DNA of 64,000 nt from Streptomyces sp. NBC_00259 (GCF_036181745.1 NZ_CP108080.1:4591501-4655500); one strand, 5' to 3'. Positions 28,877-36,921 are shown, numbered from the stretch's first letter. A program made the numbers and translations. Notes: generated by a model from the sequence alone, not told the origin.

Positions 28877-29134
28877 ATGAACCGCACCCGCACCCGAACC
28901 CAGCGTCTTCTTACGCTCGCCGCCGTGACCGCCCTGGCCGCCGGAGGTGCCTCGATGTCCTCGAGCGCGTTCGCCGCACCGGCCACGCAGTACCCGGGCA
29001 GCGCGATCGCGAGCGCACCCACCAGCGACGACGACTGCTCGTCGGACTGGTGCGACGACAGTGACGAAGAGGACGACGACGACCAGGAGAGCGAGGACTG
29101 GGGCGCGGCCGACTGGCTGTCCCTGTACTACTGA
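28877..29134 (+). CDS. Small secreted acidic peptide
   Basis: The 85-residue precursor has a clear Sec signal: a basic start MNRTRTRTQR, a hydrophobic stretch to about residue 33, and cleavage after AFA. The mature ~50 residues hold two cysteines in DDDCSSDWCDDSDEEDDDD and more than 40 percent Asp/Glu, and end in WLSLYY. AGGAG lies 7 nt before the ATG. No family is known to me. Metal (calcium) binding or a structural cell-wall role would fit the charge, but neither is shown. Confidence 0.7.
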   Translation: MNRTRTRTQRLLTLAAVTALAAGGASMSSSAFAAPATQYPGSAIASAPTSDDDCSSDWCDDSDEEDDDDQESEDWGAADWLSLYY

Positions 29135-29154
29135 ACGTAGTCGTACCTGCCGTC

Positions 29155-29188
29155 GGCCTCTGATCTGCGCAAACGTGGATCGGGGGCC
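29155..29188 (+). terminator. Hairpin (copy 3 of 3)
   Basis: This is a 34-nt relative of the tRNA-Tyr hairpin with three substitutions. It lies 20 nt after the stop of the secreted acidic peptide and so acts plausibly as its terminator. Confidence 0.55.
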
Positions 29189-29290
29189 GCCGGTGCGCCG
29201 TGCGGCCGAAGTCGCCGGAGCGGCGCGGCCGGGCGAGCATGGAGGGGCGGTCCGGTCCGGCCGCGGGCGGTCTCGTGGCGGGAGGTCCCC

Positions 29291-29730
29291 GTGGTGCGCA
29301 ACCAGGTGCTGGACGTACTGGTCGTGGGCGCAGGTCCGGTCGGGCTGACCGCGGCCGCGGAGCTGCGGCGCAACGGCGCCGACTGCCGCATCGTCGACCG
29401 GCTCCCGACCCGGCTGCCGTACGCGAAAGCCGTGGGGATCCAGCCCAGAACCATGGAGCTCTGGGACCGGATGGGCATGGTGCGGGCCGCGCTGGAGGCG
29501 GCCGTGCCGATGCGCGGGCAGCTGACGTACATGGACGGTGCCGAGGGGCCACGGATCGACCTCGCTCTTCCGCCGGATGTCCCGTACGGCTTCGCCGCCC
29601 TGCCCCAGTACGAGACCGAGCGCATCATCGAGGAGCACCTCGCCCGCTTCGGCACCCGGATCGAGCGCGGCACCGAACTCGTGTCGTTCGTGCAGGACGA
29701 CGACGGCGTCGTCAGCCGCGTCACCACGTC
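29291..29730 (+). pseudogene. Truncated FAD-dependent monooxygenase (N-terminal part only)
   Basis: The frame starts at GTG 29291 behind GGAGGT. It has the FAD dinucleotide-binding motif VLVVGAGPVGLTAAAELRRNGADCRIVDR and LPYAKAVGIQPRTMELWDRMGM, typical of aromatic-ring hydroxylases of the PHBH/RdmE type. Homology-like sequence stops near 29730 (about residue 147), where family members continue for another 250-350 residues. Beyond that point the frame reads through the antisense of another broken gene. The exact junction is approximate. Confidence 0.75.
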
Positions 29731-30477
29731 TTCCGGCCTGCGGCCCCAGGTGGAGGAGGTGCCGATGCCGGTGCGGTCGACGTGGCGGACGGTCGAGTCC
29801 TCGATCCGCACGCCGTCGAAGCGCGTCGGCACGGCCGAGCCCGTGACCGAGAAGAGGATGCCGCCGCTGGGATCGGGGTCCTTGAAGTCGGCGCCGTTGA
29901 CGTCGTGCACATCCACGCCGTCGACGACGTAGTGACGGCCCACGCCGTGGTCGGTGAGCCGGACGAGCAGGCCCGCGCGGCGGTCGGTGGTGGTCGGTGC
30001 CCCGGTGTTGGAAAGGTCGAGGTTGCGCAGCTCCCAGCCCTCGACGTTGAGCAGCAGCACGGCGGCCCGGGCCCCGGCGCCGTCGATGCGCGGCTTCGCC
30101 CCCTTGCCGTACGCGTCGACGGAGATCGGGAGGGCGGCCGTACCGGAGCCGGTGGGGGCGAGCACACCGGTGCAGCTGGTGCCGCGCCGCAGCAGCAGCC
30201 GGTCACCCGGCCTGTACGTGCGCGAGGCCTTGGCGAGGCTCCGCCAGGGCCTGCCGGCGCTGGTGCCCGAGGACGTGTCGCTGCCGCTCCGGCAGTCCAC
30301 GTAGTAGGTGGTGCCCGACTGTCCGTGAGGCTTCTCCTGGGCGGCGGCCGTGGGTGCCGGGAGCGGGCCGGCCACGGTGAGCGACGTGGCCATGAGCGCG
30401 GTCACGGCCATGGCCGCGGGCTTGGTACGTATCGTGGTACGTATCTGGGAGATCGGCATGGCCCGGAACGTAGCCAT
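29730..30477 (-). pseudogene. Truncated secreted right-handed beta-helix protein
   Basis: From ATG 30477 the protein has a long signal peptide ending near PTAAAQE. Then come TTYYVDCRSGSDTSSGTSAGRPWRSLAKASRTYRPGDRLLLRRGTSCTG and repeated GVRIEDSTVRHVDRTGI-type coils, as in pectate-lyase-like carbohydrate-active proteins. The coil series breaks at about STWGRRPE (near 29745), where it collides with the truncated monooxygenase on the other strand. About 245 residues of the true protein remain. The active-site half is missing, so function is probably lost. Confidence 0.72.
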
Positions 30478-30611
30478 GGCCCTCGGGGAGGGCCATGGAC
30501 ATACCTTTCCGGCGCTTGGACCCCGCGAATCGGACTACGCGCGGGCGGTCGACCGGTGGCTGACCGGTGGCCGATCAGAGGCCCCGATCACAGGCCCCGA
30601 TCAGCGGCCTG

Positions 30612-31070
30612 TCAGTAGGGGCCGTTCACGTTGTCGATGGACCCGTAACGCTGGGCTGCGTAATTGCACGCGGCCGTGATATTCGCAATCGGGTCATAAA
30701 TGTCCCACGAGGTACCGTCCACGTGGTATGCCCGAAATGTGGGGTCAATGACCTGCATGAGGCCCTTGGACGGAATGCCCTTCTGGGCATTCGAGTCCCA
30801 CAGGTTGATCGCGAAGAGGTCGCCGCTCGACTCGCGCATCAGATTCCGGTGGATCCCGTCGTAGCTGCCCGGGATTCCCTTGGCCTTCATGACCAGCAGT
30901 GCGTGCTTGATCCAGCCGTCGATCCGCTGCGTGCTGGCGGGGGCCGCCGATGCCTGGGCCGGTACGACGGCGGTGCTCACGCCGATCAGGACCGTGGCGG
31001 TGGCGAGGCCACCGGCGAGGCACCTGGCGATCTTGGAGGTGGCCTGCTTGGGGAGCAGAGAAAGCTGCAT
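30612..31070 (-). CDS. Secreted SLT-type lytic transglycosylase
   Basis: The 152-residue protein has a signal peptide ending near AQASA and then a single transglycosylase SLT domain. The catalytic Glu80 lies in HRNLMRESSGDLFAIN, followed by KGLMQVIDPTFRAY and NITAACNYAAQRYGS, all family signatures. It cleaves peptidoglycan glycan strands outside the membrane, a role tied in Streptomyces to growth and spore germination. There is no LysM or other wall-binding module. It stands alone, and AAGGGCGG precedes the ATG. Confidence 0.9.
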   Translation of the reverse strand: MQLSLLPKQATSKIARCLAGGLATATVLIGVSTAVVPAQASAAPASTQRIDGWIKHALLVMKAKGIPGSYDGIHRNLMRESSGDLFAINLWDSNAQKGIPSKGLMQVIDPTFRAYHVDGTSWDIYDPIANITAACNYAAQRYGSIDNVNGPY

Positions 31071-31678
31071 GATGCCGCCCTTTCACATGAATCTGTGGAT
31101 GTTGATCCCATGCAAGGCGGTTAATCGGAGAATGGGGATTTCCGCCGGGTTTTCAGCATCCGAATGAAGGGGGGCGGCGGCAAGGGGCATTTCTGTGATT
31201 GGCGCCACAAGAGGAATAAATGCGGGGTAAAGCGGGATGTGCTTCGCGTCACGTGCCCCCGCGATCAGGTGGAAATCGCCTGAATATGGACAGAAGGGCT
31301 GGAAAGCGGCAGCCTTCGGTGCCGGATCCGGCGACGCGAGTCAGCGCAGGGCGGCCCGCCGGCCAGTGGTTCTGCGCCGGGGTGCAGGCGGCGCGCCTCG
31401 CCTGGCAACGCTTCCGCCTGCAACCCCCCTTTGCGAGCACCGGGACATGCGCCGCCCAGGCCTCGGGGCGTCCGATGGTCCCTTGTGACGCGCCTGATCG
31501 CCGGATGCCACGGCCGAGACCGGCGTCGCGTACGCGCAATTCCCGTCCCGCACAAAGGCGTTGCGGTTACCGGCTTCGAGCGGGTGGGCATGGAATTCCG
31601 CGGGTGCTCAGGAATTGGACACGCCCATGGTGTGGCTGACGGCAAGTCAGAACGCTCGGCGGTCCGGCAGTCCCAGCC
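31071..31678. other. Intergenic stretch without a recognised gene
   Basis: About 600 bp between the transglycosylase and the GyrI-like gene. Overlapping short frames exist on both strands, but none has family-like sequence, consistent codon bias and a ribosome site together. The part next to the transglycosylase (31100-31230) is less GC-rich than its surroundings and probably holds the promoter and leader of that gene. I could not identify a riboswitch fold in it. Confidence 0.5.
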
Positions 31679-32191
31679 CTATTGGTCGGCCAGGCGAAAC
31701 GCCAGTTCCGTCTCCCATTTGTTCATGTCCGGCTCGACGCGCGGGTCGGTGGGGTACGACTCGACGCGACAGCCCCAGCGCTCCACGCCGTCCGGGTCCG
31801 TGATCAGGTCCCACTCCAGGCCCTGTTCCGCCGCCCACTCCCGCAGCCGGGTGATGGCGCCGAAGAGCCTGTCGGGGTGACCGGCATGTGTCAGGCGTGC
31901 GTAGCGGCCCGCGGGGAGGGTGCCGATCACGATGTCGCCCTCGGGGGGCGGCGGGGAGTCGACCGGGACGCCCGCCTCGACCTCCGACTCGCCCTGCATG
32001 TCGACGGTGTGGAAGCGGAAGAAGGGGGGTCCGGCCGGGGTGGTGCCGTGGGAGGCCAGCCAGCCGAAGATTTCGGGCAGGCGGTCGGCGATGACGCCGA
32101 AGGCGTCCATCCTGACCGACCTTCTGACGGCCACGTAGGTCTGCTCGGGGCGCTGTTCGACGGTGGGTTGCTGCTCCACGGGTTCCCTCAT
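31679..32191 (-). CDS. GyrI-like small-molecule-binding domain protein
   Basis: The 170-residue protein matches the GyrI-like/AraC effector-binding fold. It opens with QTYVAVRRSVRMDAFGVIADRLPEIFGWLASHG, with GDIVIGTLPAGRYARLTHAGHPD in the middle and ELAFRLADQ at the end. Such stand-alone domains bind hydrophobic or cationic small molecules, and some hydrolyse them. No DNA-binding domain is attached. I chose ATG 32191 over an upstream GTG at 32206. Confidence 0.85.
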   Translation of the reverse strand: MREPVEQQPTVEQRPEQTYVAVRRSVRMDAFGVIADRLPEIFGWLASHGTTPAGPPFFRFHTVDMQGESEVEAGVPVDSPPPPEGDIVIGTLPAGRYARLTHAGHPDRLFGAITRLREWAAEQGLEWDLITDPDGVERWGCRVESYPTDPRVEPDMNKWETELAFRLADQ

Positions 32192-32322
32192 GAGGTCAAG
32201 GACCACGTCGGCGGCCGGAATTCATCGGTCGCCCGGCCGGTCCTTCCGCCGTCCTTCCGCGTTCGTCCCCCGGCGCTCGCCCCCTGCGTTGCCCCGCGTG
32301 CCCCACCACGCCTGCTCCGGCG

Positions 32323-32979
32323 TCAGTTGCCCGCGATGTCCTTCACCGCGACCGCGACGGGCACCGCCCCGCTGATCAGCTCCAGGGTCAGTCCGGTCGT
32401 CGCCGGAGTCTCGATGAGCTCCGCGATGACCGCGGCCACGTCGTCCCTGGGCACCGGGCCGCGCCCGGTACGGGCCTCCAGCCGGACCAGCCCCGTCCCG
32501 GCGTCGTTGGTCAGCATCCCGGGGCGCAGGATCGTCACGTCCAGACCGCTCCTGCCACGTACGTAGGCGTCGGCCGCGCCCTTCGCCCGCAGGTACACGT
32601 CGAAGACCTCGTCGCCCTCGTGCCCGGGGTCGGCGCCCATGGACGAGACGACGATGTGCCGCCGTACACGCGCCCGTTCGGCCGCGTCCGCGAAGAGGAT
32701 CGCCGCGTCCCGGTCGACCGTGTCCTTGCGCTCCGCGCCGCTTCCCGGCCCCGCGCCCGCCGCGAAGACCGCCGCGTCCGCGCCCGTCAGGACCGCCGTG
32801 ACCTCATCCACCGAGGCCGACTCCAGATCCAGCAGACACGGCTCCGCACCGGCCTCGCGCAGGTCGTCACTCTGCTCCGGTTTGCGGATGATGCCCACCG
32901 GCTCGTGTCCGCCCGCCGCGAGCAGCCGCTCCAGGCGCAGTGCGATCTGACCGTGTCCCCCAGCGATGACGATGCGCAT
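32323..32979 (-). CDS. NAD(P)-binding SDR-like protein
   Basis: The protein is an atypical short-chain dehydrogenase of the NAD(P)H-binding (YwnB/NmrA-like) kind, 218 aa. It starts with the Rossmann motif MRIVIAGGHGQIALRLERLLAAGG and has VRRHIVVSSMGADPG and LDVTILRPGMLTND. It lacks the classical YxxxK pair, with YLRAKGAADAYV in its place, as is usual in this subfamily. It probably acts as a small reductase or redox sensor; substrate unknown. Confidence 0.85.
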   Translation of the reverse strand: MRIVIAGGHGQIALRLERLLAAGGHEPVGIIRKPEQSDDLREAGAEPCLLDLESASVDEVTAVLTGADAAVFAAGAGPGSGAERKDTVDRDAAILFADAAERARVRRHIVVSSMGADPGHEGDEVFDVYLRAKGAADAYVRGRSGLDVTILRPGMLTNDAGTGLVRLEARTGRGPVPRDDVAAVIAELIETPATTGLTLELISGAVPVAVAVKDIAGN

Positions 32980-33061
32980 GCTCACGACCGTACGCCGGTC
33001 CACCGCGCCCCGCGCGCGACATCCGGACGCACCGCCCCGTTCCGGCCAACGGGCGGTCGCC

Positions 33062-34309
33062 TCACGGCCTGGGGTCCGGCCGTCCCTGGCGCGGCAGTTC
33101 GAGGGCGACGGCCGCCGCCGAGTCGCAGTACTCGCGTACCGCGCTCGTCCGGGCCACCACGCGTCCCCGGTGGATGACGATCCTGCTGTACGCCAGCGAC
33201 AGCACGCCCTCCAGCTGCTCGCCGCGCACCGCGAGGAGCTCGGCCGGGAACCCCGCCTCGACCCGCACCTCCGGCAGCCCCATCGTCGCGCGTGCCGCCG
33301 TGCCGATCGCGTCGTACGCCTCCGCCGCGCGCAGCCCGCCCTGGGAGGCGAGCAGGAAGGCCGCCTCCAGCGGATCGCCGCGCCCGACCGGATTCGCCAC
33401 GTCGCGCATCGCCCCGCTGCCCGCCGCGACCCGGACCCCTGCCGCCCGCAGCAGCCGCACCGGTGCGACGCCGCGCAGCTCCGCGCCGGCGCAGCCGCCC
33501 TGCGGCAGGCAGACCACGGTCACCCCGGCCGCTGCCAACTGGTCCGCGGTCCGGGACGCGACCTCGGCCGGCAGCCGGGAGAGGCCCGCGCACGGGCCGA
33601 TCGAGACACCCGGCCGCAGCCCGCCGGCCATGGCGGCGAGCCGGGCCAGCCGGGCCGGATCGTCACCGTCCGTGTGGAGGTCGACGGGACAGCCGTACTC
33701 GGCGGCGATCTCCAGGACCGCTTCCGTGTAGCCGGTCGGATCCGGGTCGGCGTCCGGGCAGCCGCCCACCACGGACGCGCCTGTCTTCACCGCGTCCCGC
33801 AGCACCGCCAGACCGTCGGCGCCCGCCACTCCCGTGAGCAGCCGCGGCACGGCGACGGTGGTCAGCTCGGCCAGTCCGCGCAGCGACCGGCGCGCCTGCA
33901 GCACCGCCTCCAGCGGGCCGAGGCCCTGCACATCGCCGATCCGCACGTGCGAGCGCAGCGCGGTCGCCCCGTGCCCGAGCTGCAGCAGCGCGGCCTCCGT
34001 GGCCCGCCGCTGGACGTCCTCGGCGGCGTACGAGACGGGCTCCGCGGCGGCGAGCGCGGTGAGGGCCGTGTCCGCGTGGGCGTGCGGCTCCGCAGGTGCG
34101 GGGAGCAGGAGATAGCCGCTCAGGTCCACTCGGGCGGAGTGCACCTTGGGGGAGGTGCTGAGGCTGCCCGCGGTGCCGACGGCCTCGATCCGCGCGCCGC
34201 TGAGCCGCACGTCGACCGTGCGGCCGTCGGTGAGGCGGGCGCCGCACAGGAGCAGCGCCGTGGTGTCTGCGGTGGCGCGGTCGGGCGGCTGCGCCTGACT
34301 GTCGGGCAT
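33062..34309 (-). CDS. Amidohydrolase-family protein (cytosine deaminase-like) with altered metal site
   Basis: The 415-residue protein has the amidohydrolase layout. A small beta domain comes first, then the HxH pair at His76/His78 in PAEPHAHAD, a third His at 212 in VDLHTDGDD, and a conserved distal block RDVANPVGRGDPLEAAFLL. Two positions that normally carry metal or catalytic ligands look replaced. The usual SH(A/C) motif reads SIGPCAGL (around 236-242), and the Asp before the distal block reads GSGAMRD. It may be an enzyme with unusual chemistry or a non-catalytic paralogue. The start is ATG 34309. Confidence 0.78.
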   Translation of the reverse strand: MPDSQAQPPDRATADTTALLLCGARLTDGRTVDVRLSGARIEAVGTAGSLSTSPKVHSARVDLSGYLLLPAPAEPHAHADTALTALAAAEPVSYAAEDVQRRATEAALLQLGHGATALRSHVRIGDVQGLGPLEAVLQARRSLRGLAELTTVAVPRLLTGVAGADGLAVLRDAVKTGASVVGGCPDADPDPTGYTEAVLEIAAEYGCPVDLHTDGDDPARLARLAAMAGGLRPGVSIGPCAGLSRLPAEVASRTADQLAAAGVTVVCLPQGGCAGAELRGVAPVRLLRAAGVRVAAGSGAMRDVANPVGRGDPLEAAFLLASQGGLRAAEAYDAIGTAARATMGLPEVRVEAGFPAELLAVRGEQLEGVLSLAYSRIVIHRGRVVARTSAVREYCDSAAAVALELPRQGRPDPRP

Positions 34310-34585
34310 CGCGCTCCTGATGGGCGGGGGGAGTGGCCCGGGGGCGGGGGAGTGGCCGCGGGCGGCCTGCGGACGATCATGGTCACCCGGCGTGAGCCGA
34401 GCCTAGGGGCGCGCCGACCGCGCATCGAGGAGGAGCGCAATAGTCGTACCGGTGTGACCACGAGTGGCGTACGGGGAGGGACGTGGACGCGTCACCGTCT
34501 GTGGCCGTGTGTGGCTGACGAGGCGGGTGTGACGGCGCTCCGTCGGGTACGCGCCGAAGGCGGCCAACGTGGCTCGTAAACGGAT

Positions 34586-34615
34586 TTGGGCGATCGGCGA
34601 CCGACCGTGTAATGT
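34586..34615 (+). promoter_or_regulatory. Putative promoter of the tRNA-Thr/tRNA-Met/rpmG unit
   Basis: TTGGGC at 34586-34591 and TAATGT at 34610-34615 are 18 bp apart and lie 11 bp before tRNA-Thr. This fits a vegetative (HrdB-type) promoter with a weak -35. Confidence 0.45.
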
Positions 34616-34626
34616 CTTCATCGCTC

Positions 34627-34699
34627 GCCCCAATAGCTCAGTCGGTAGAGCGTCTCCATGGTAAGGAGAAGGTCTACGGTTCGATTCCGTATTGGGGCT
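34627..34699 (+). tRNA. tRNA-Thr (GGT)
   Basis: The acceptor stem GCCCCAA pairs with TTGGGGC. The anticodon loop TCCATGGTAAGGA presents GGT, and GGTTCGATTCC is the T loop. No CCA is encoded. tRNA-Met follows 46 bp later. Confidence 0.95.
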
Positions 34700-34710
34700 C
34701 TGATGTTGGT

Positions 34711-34735
34711 GATCCTCGCCTTCGGGCGAGGGGAT
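34711..34735 (+). terminator. Hairpin between tRNA-Thr and tRNA-Met
   Basis: GATCCTCGCC and GGCGAGGGGATC fold around a TTCG tetraloop. There is no T-run, so this may be a processing signal in a shared transcript rather than a full terminator. Confidence 0.55.
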
Positions 34736-34745
34736 CCGGCATCGA

Positions 34746-34818
34746 AGCGGTGTAGCTCAGTCGGTAGAGCAAGCGGCTCATAATCGCTGTGTCACCGGTT
34801 CAAGTCCGGTCACCGCTA
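34746..34818 (+). tRNA. tRNA-Met (CAT), elongator
   Basis: The acceptor stem AGCGGTG pairs with CACCGCT. The anticodon loop GGCTCATAATC presents CAT, and GGTTCAAGTCC is the T loop. The normal first pair and the absence of the initiator GGG/CCC anticodon stem point to the elongator type. Confidence 0.93.
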
Positions 34819-34824
34819 CACACA

Positions 34825-34866
34825 GTAGCCGATTGTGGGGTCGGTCCTTCGATCGGCTACTCTTTT
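34825..34866 (+). terminator. Terminator hairpin after tRNA-Met
   Basis: GTAGCCGAT at 34825-34833 pairs with ATCGGCTAC at 34852-34860, followed by TCTTTT. It lies 42 bp upstream of rpmG and could terminate or attenuate read-through from the tRNAs. Confidence 0.6.
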
Positions 34867-34907
34867 CTGCGTTCATCCGTCCATCCGTCCGTCCAAGGAG
34901 CACTCAC

Positions 34908-35072
34908 GTGGCTGCCACCGACGTCCGCCCGAAGATCACGCTGGCCTGCGTGGAGTGCAAGGAGCGGAACTACATCACCAAGAAGAACCGGCGCAACAAC
35001 CCGGACCGTCTTGAGATGAAGAAGCATTGCCCGCGCTGCAACGCGCACACTGCACACCGCGAGACGCGCTGA
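34908..35072 (+). CDS. rpmG: 50S ribosomal protein L33
   Basis: The 54-residue L33 has the zinc-binding form, with two CxxC pairs in [10 protein letters not shown] and [16 protein letters not shown]. The start is GTG 34908 with AAGGAG 7 nt upstream. Its place before the MaoC-type pair and tRNA-Trp-secE-nusG is conserved in actinobacteria. Confidence 0.95.
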   Translation: MAATDVRPKITLACVECKERNYITKKNRRNNPDRLEMKKHCPRCNAHTAHRETR

Positions 35073-35086
35073 ATCAGGCTCGTATG

Positions 35087-35117
35087 CGAGGCCGCCCCCG
35101 TCGAGGGGGCGGCCTCG
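35087..35117 (+). terminator. Strong hairpin after rpmG
   Basis: CGAGGCCGCCCCC and GGGGGCGGCCTCG form a perfect 13-bp stem with loop GTCGA, 15 nt after the rpmG stop. Confidence 0.8.
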
Positions 35118-35192
35118 TGTCGTTTGTTACGGGGTTACCGGCAAGTTCCGGTGTCTCCGGCCAGGGAACGAAAACCAGGAGGTAGCGAGTCC

Positions 35193-35645
35193 ATGGCGCT
35201 CGACCAGTCCTTCGTCGGGCGGACCTATCCGCCCACCGCGCCGTACGAGGTAGGCCGGGAGAAGATCCGGGAATTCGCGGAGGCGGTCGGCGACGCGAAT
35301 CCGGCGTACACGGACCCCGACGCCGCCAAGCAGCTCGGCCACTCCGATGTGATCGCTCCGCCGACCTTCGTGTTCGCGATCACCTTCAAGGCCGCGGGAC
35401 AGGTCGTCGCGGATCCGCAACTGGGCCTGGACTACAGCCGTGTGGTGCACGGCGACCAGAAGTTCGCGTACACCCGTCCGGTGCGGGCGGGTGACCGGCT
35501 GACGGTCACCTCGACCATCGAGGCCATCAAGTCCCTCGCGGGCAACGACATCCTGGACATCCGCGGTGAGGTGCACGACGAGGCCGGGGAGCACGTCGTG
35601 ACGGCGTGGACCAAGCTGGTGGCGCGCGGCGCCGAGGAAGGCTGA
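35193..35645 (+). CDS. MaoC-like (R)-hydratase, HadA-type subunit
   Basis: The 150-residue protein has the N-terminal dehydratase hot-dog fold: MALDQSFVGRTYPPTAPYEVGREKIREFAEAVGDANPAY, then HSDVIAPPTFVFAITF. It resembles HadA/HadC, the non-catalytic partner in (3R)-hydroxyacyl-ACP dehydratase heterodimers. AGGAGG lies 9 nt before ATG 35193. Five bases separate it from the HadB-like gene. The position after rpmG is the same as that of hadA in mycobacteria. The acyl substrate in this organism is not evident. Confidence 0.85.
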   Translation: MALDQSFVGRTYPPTAPYEVGREKIREFAEAVGDANPAYTDPDAAKQLGHSDVIAPPTFVFAITFKAAGQVVADPQLGLDYSRVVHGDQKFAYTRPVRAGDRLTVTSTIEAIKSLAGNDILDIRGEVHDEAGEHVVTAWTKLVARGAEEG

Positions 35646-35650
35646 TCGAG

Positions 35651-36079
35651 ATGGCGGCGAAGATCGCATACGCGGACGTCGAGGTCGGTACGGAACTGCC
35701 GGCGCAGAGCTTTCCGGTGACGCGGGCGACGCTGGTGCAGTACGCGGGCGCCTCCGGGGACTTCAACCCGATCCACTGGAACGAGAAGTTCGCCAAGGAG
35801 GTCGGGCTGCCGGACGTGATCGCGCACGGCATGTTCACGATGGCCGAGGCGGCGCGTGTGGTGACGGACTGGGTGGGCGACCCGGCGGCGGTCGTCGAGT
35901 ACGGGGTCCGCTTCACCAAGCCGGTGGTCGTGCCCAACGACGACAAGGGCGCGCTCATCGAGGTCAGCGCCAAGGTCGCGGCGAAGCTGGACGACGGCCG
36001 GGTGCGGGTCGACCTGACGGCGATGTCGGCGGGCCAGAAGGTGCTGGGGATGTCGCGGGCGGTCGTACAGCTCGCCTGA
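35651..36079 (+). CDS. MaoC-like (R)-hydratase, HadB-type catalytic subunit
   Basis: The 142-residue protein contains the hydratase-2 catalytic motif: Asp and His in ASGDFNPIHWNEKFAKEVGLPDVIAHGMFTMAEAAR. It pairs with the upstream HadA-like subunit to dehydrate (3R)-hydroxyacyl thioesters in fatty acid elongation or a related pathway. The start is ATG 35651. Confidence 0.88.
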   Translation: MAAKIAYADVEVGTELPAQSFPVTRATLVQYAGASGDFNPIHWNEKFAKEVGLPDVIAHGMFTMAEAARVVTDWVGDPAAVVEYGVRFTKPVVVPNDDKGALIEVSAKVAAKLDDGRVRVDLTAMSAGQKVLGMSRAVVQLA

Positions 36080-36242
36080 CCGCCGCGTCGCGCGGCCGGG
36101 GGCTGCGGGACGGCGGAAAGCATGGAGGAAGGGGCGCGGCTCATCGGGCGGCGCCCCTTCACGGGTGTTCACGCCTTCTCTGCTGCTCGCGCCTTCACTG
36201 CTCCTCGCCCCTTCTCCGCTGTTCGCGCGCGCCGTTGACGTA

Positions 36243-36262
36243 GTTAGTGATTGAGCACTAAC
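36243..36262 (+). promoter_or_regulatory. TetR operator 1, GTTAGT-N8-ACTAAC
   Basis: The 20-bp inverted repeat lies 9 bp before the TetR ATG. An identical arm pair with the same spacing occurs before the MFS gene, so it is very probably the autoregulatory operator. Confidence 0.75.
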
Positions 36263-36271
36263 TTCACTCCC

Positions 36272-36841
36272 ATGGTCCGGATGAGTGCAGAGGAGCGGCG
36301 CGAGAGCGTCATCCGTGCGGCGATGTCGGAGTTCGCCCACGGCGGCTACAGCGGTACGTCCACCGAGGCGATCGCCAGACGGGTGGGTGTCTCGCAGCCG
36401 TATCTCTTCCGGCTCTTCCCGGGGAAGAAGGCCATCTTCCTCGCCGCCGCGGGACGCTGCATGACCGAGATGCGCCAGGCGTTCGAGGAGGCGAGCGAGG
36501 GGCTGGAGGGCGAGGAGGCCCTGCACGCCATGGCGAACGCGTACACCCGGATCATCGACGAGCAGCCCGAGCGGCTGCTGATGCAGATGCAGACCTATGT
36601 CGCCGTGGCCGCCGCCGAAGCGGCGGGTGACCGTGAGTTCGGCGAAGAGGTCCGCGGCTGCTGGATGGAACTCTGGGAGGCGGTCCATCTGCCGCTCGGG
36701 GCGGACATCGGCGAGACCACGCAGTTCATGGCGTACGGAATGCTGATCAACACGCTGGTCGCCATGGGCTTCCCGGCCGGTCACCGGGTCTGGGAGGGGT
36801 TCTACGCCTCGGCCCGGCGTCCTGCCTCGCGTGAGCCGTGA
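36272..36841 (+). CDS. TetR-family transcriptional repressor
   Basis: The 189-residue regulator has an N-terminal HTH in RESVIRAAMSEFAHGGYSGTSTEAIARRVGVSQPYLFRLFPGKKAIF and a helical ligand-binding C-terminal domain. It is placed immediately upstream of and co-directional with a drug-exporter-type MFS gene. A matching palindrome precedes each gene. The start could be ATG 36272 or 36281; there is no strong ribosome site, and the operator lies right before it. Confidence 0.9.
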   Translation: MVRMSAEERRESVIRAAMSEFAHGGYSGTSTEAIARRVGVSQPYLFRLFPGKKAIFLAAAGRCMTEMRQAFEEASEGLEGEEALHAMANAYTRIIDEQPERLLMQMQTYVAVAAAEAAGDREFGEEVRGCWMELWEAVHLPLGADIGETTQFMAYGMLINTLVAMGFPAGHRVWEGFYASARRPASREP

Positions 36842-36921
36842 TCCCGGGGGTGCCCCGCCGCACCGTCGCGCGTGCCGTGGTGTCCGGGGCCTGCGTGCCG
36901 TCCGTTTCCATGACCAGGAAA

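Noticed and set aside
29128-30477. 449-codon minus-strand protein reading from the beta-helix gene into the monooxygenase region
   Set aside because: Beta-helix-type sequence ends near 29745; the rest is antisense of the FAD-binding domain on the other strand.
31071-31260. Possible ydaO-type (c-di-AMP) riboswitch before the transglycosylase
   Set aside because: Streptomyces wall-hydrolase genes often have one, but I could not find the conserved segments in this leader.
31220-31639. Several 60-140-codon frames on both strands
   Set aside because: They overlap each other, have no convincing ribosome site and no family-like sequence.
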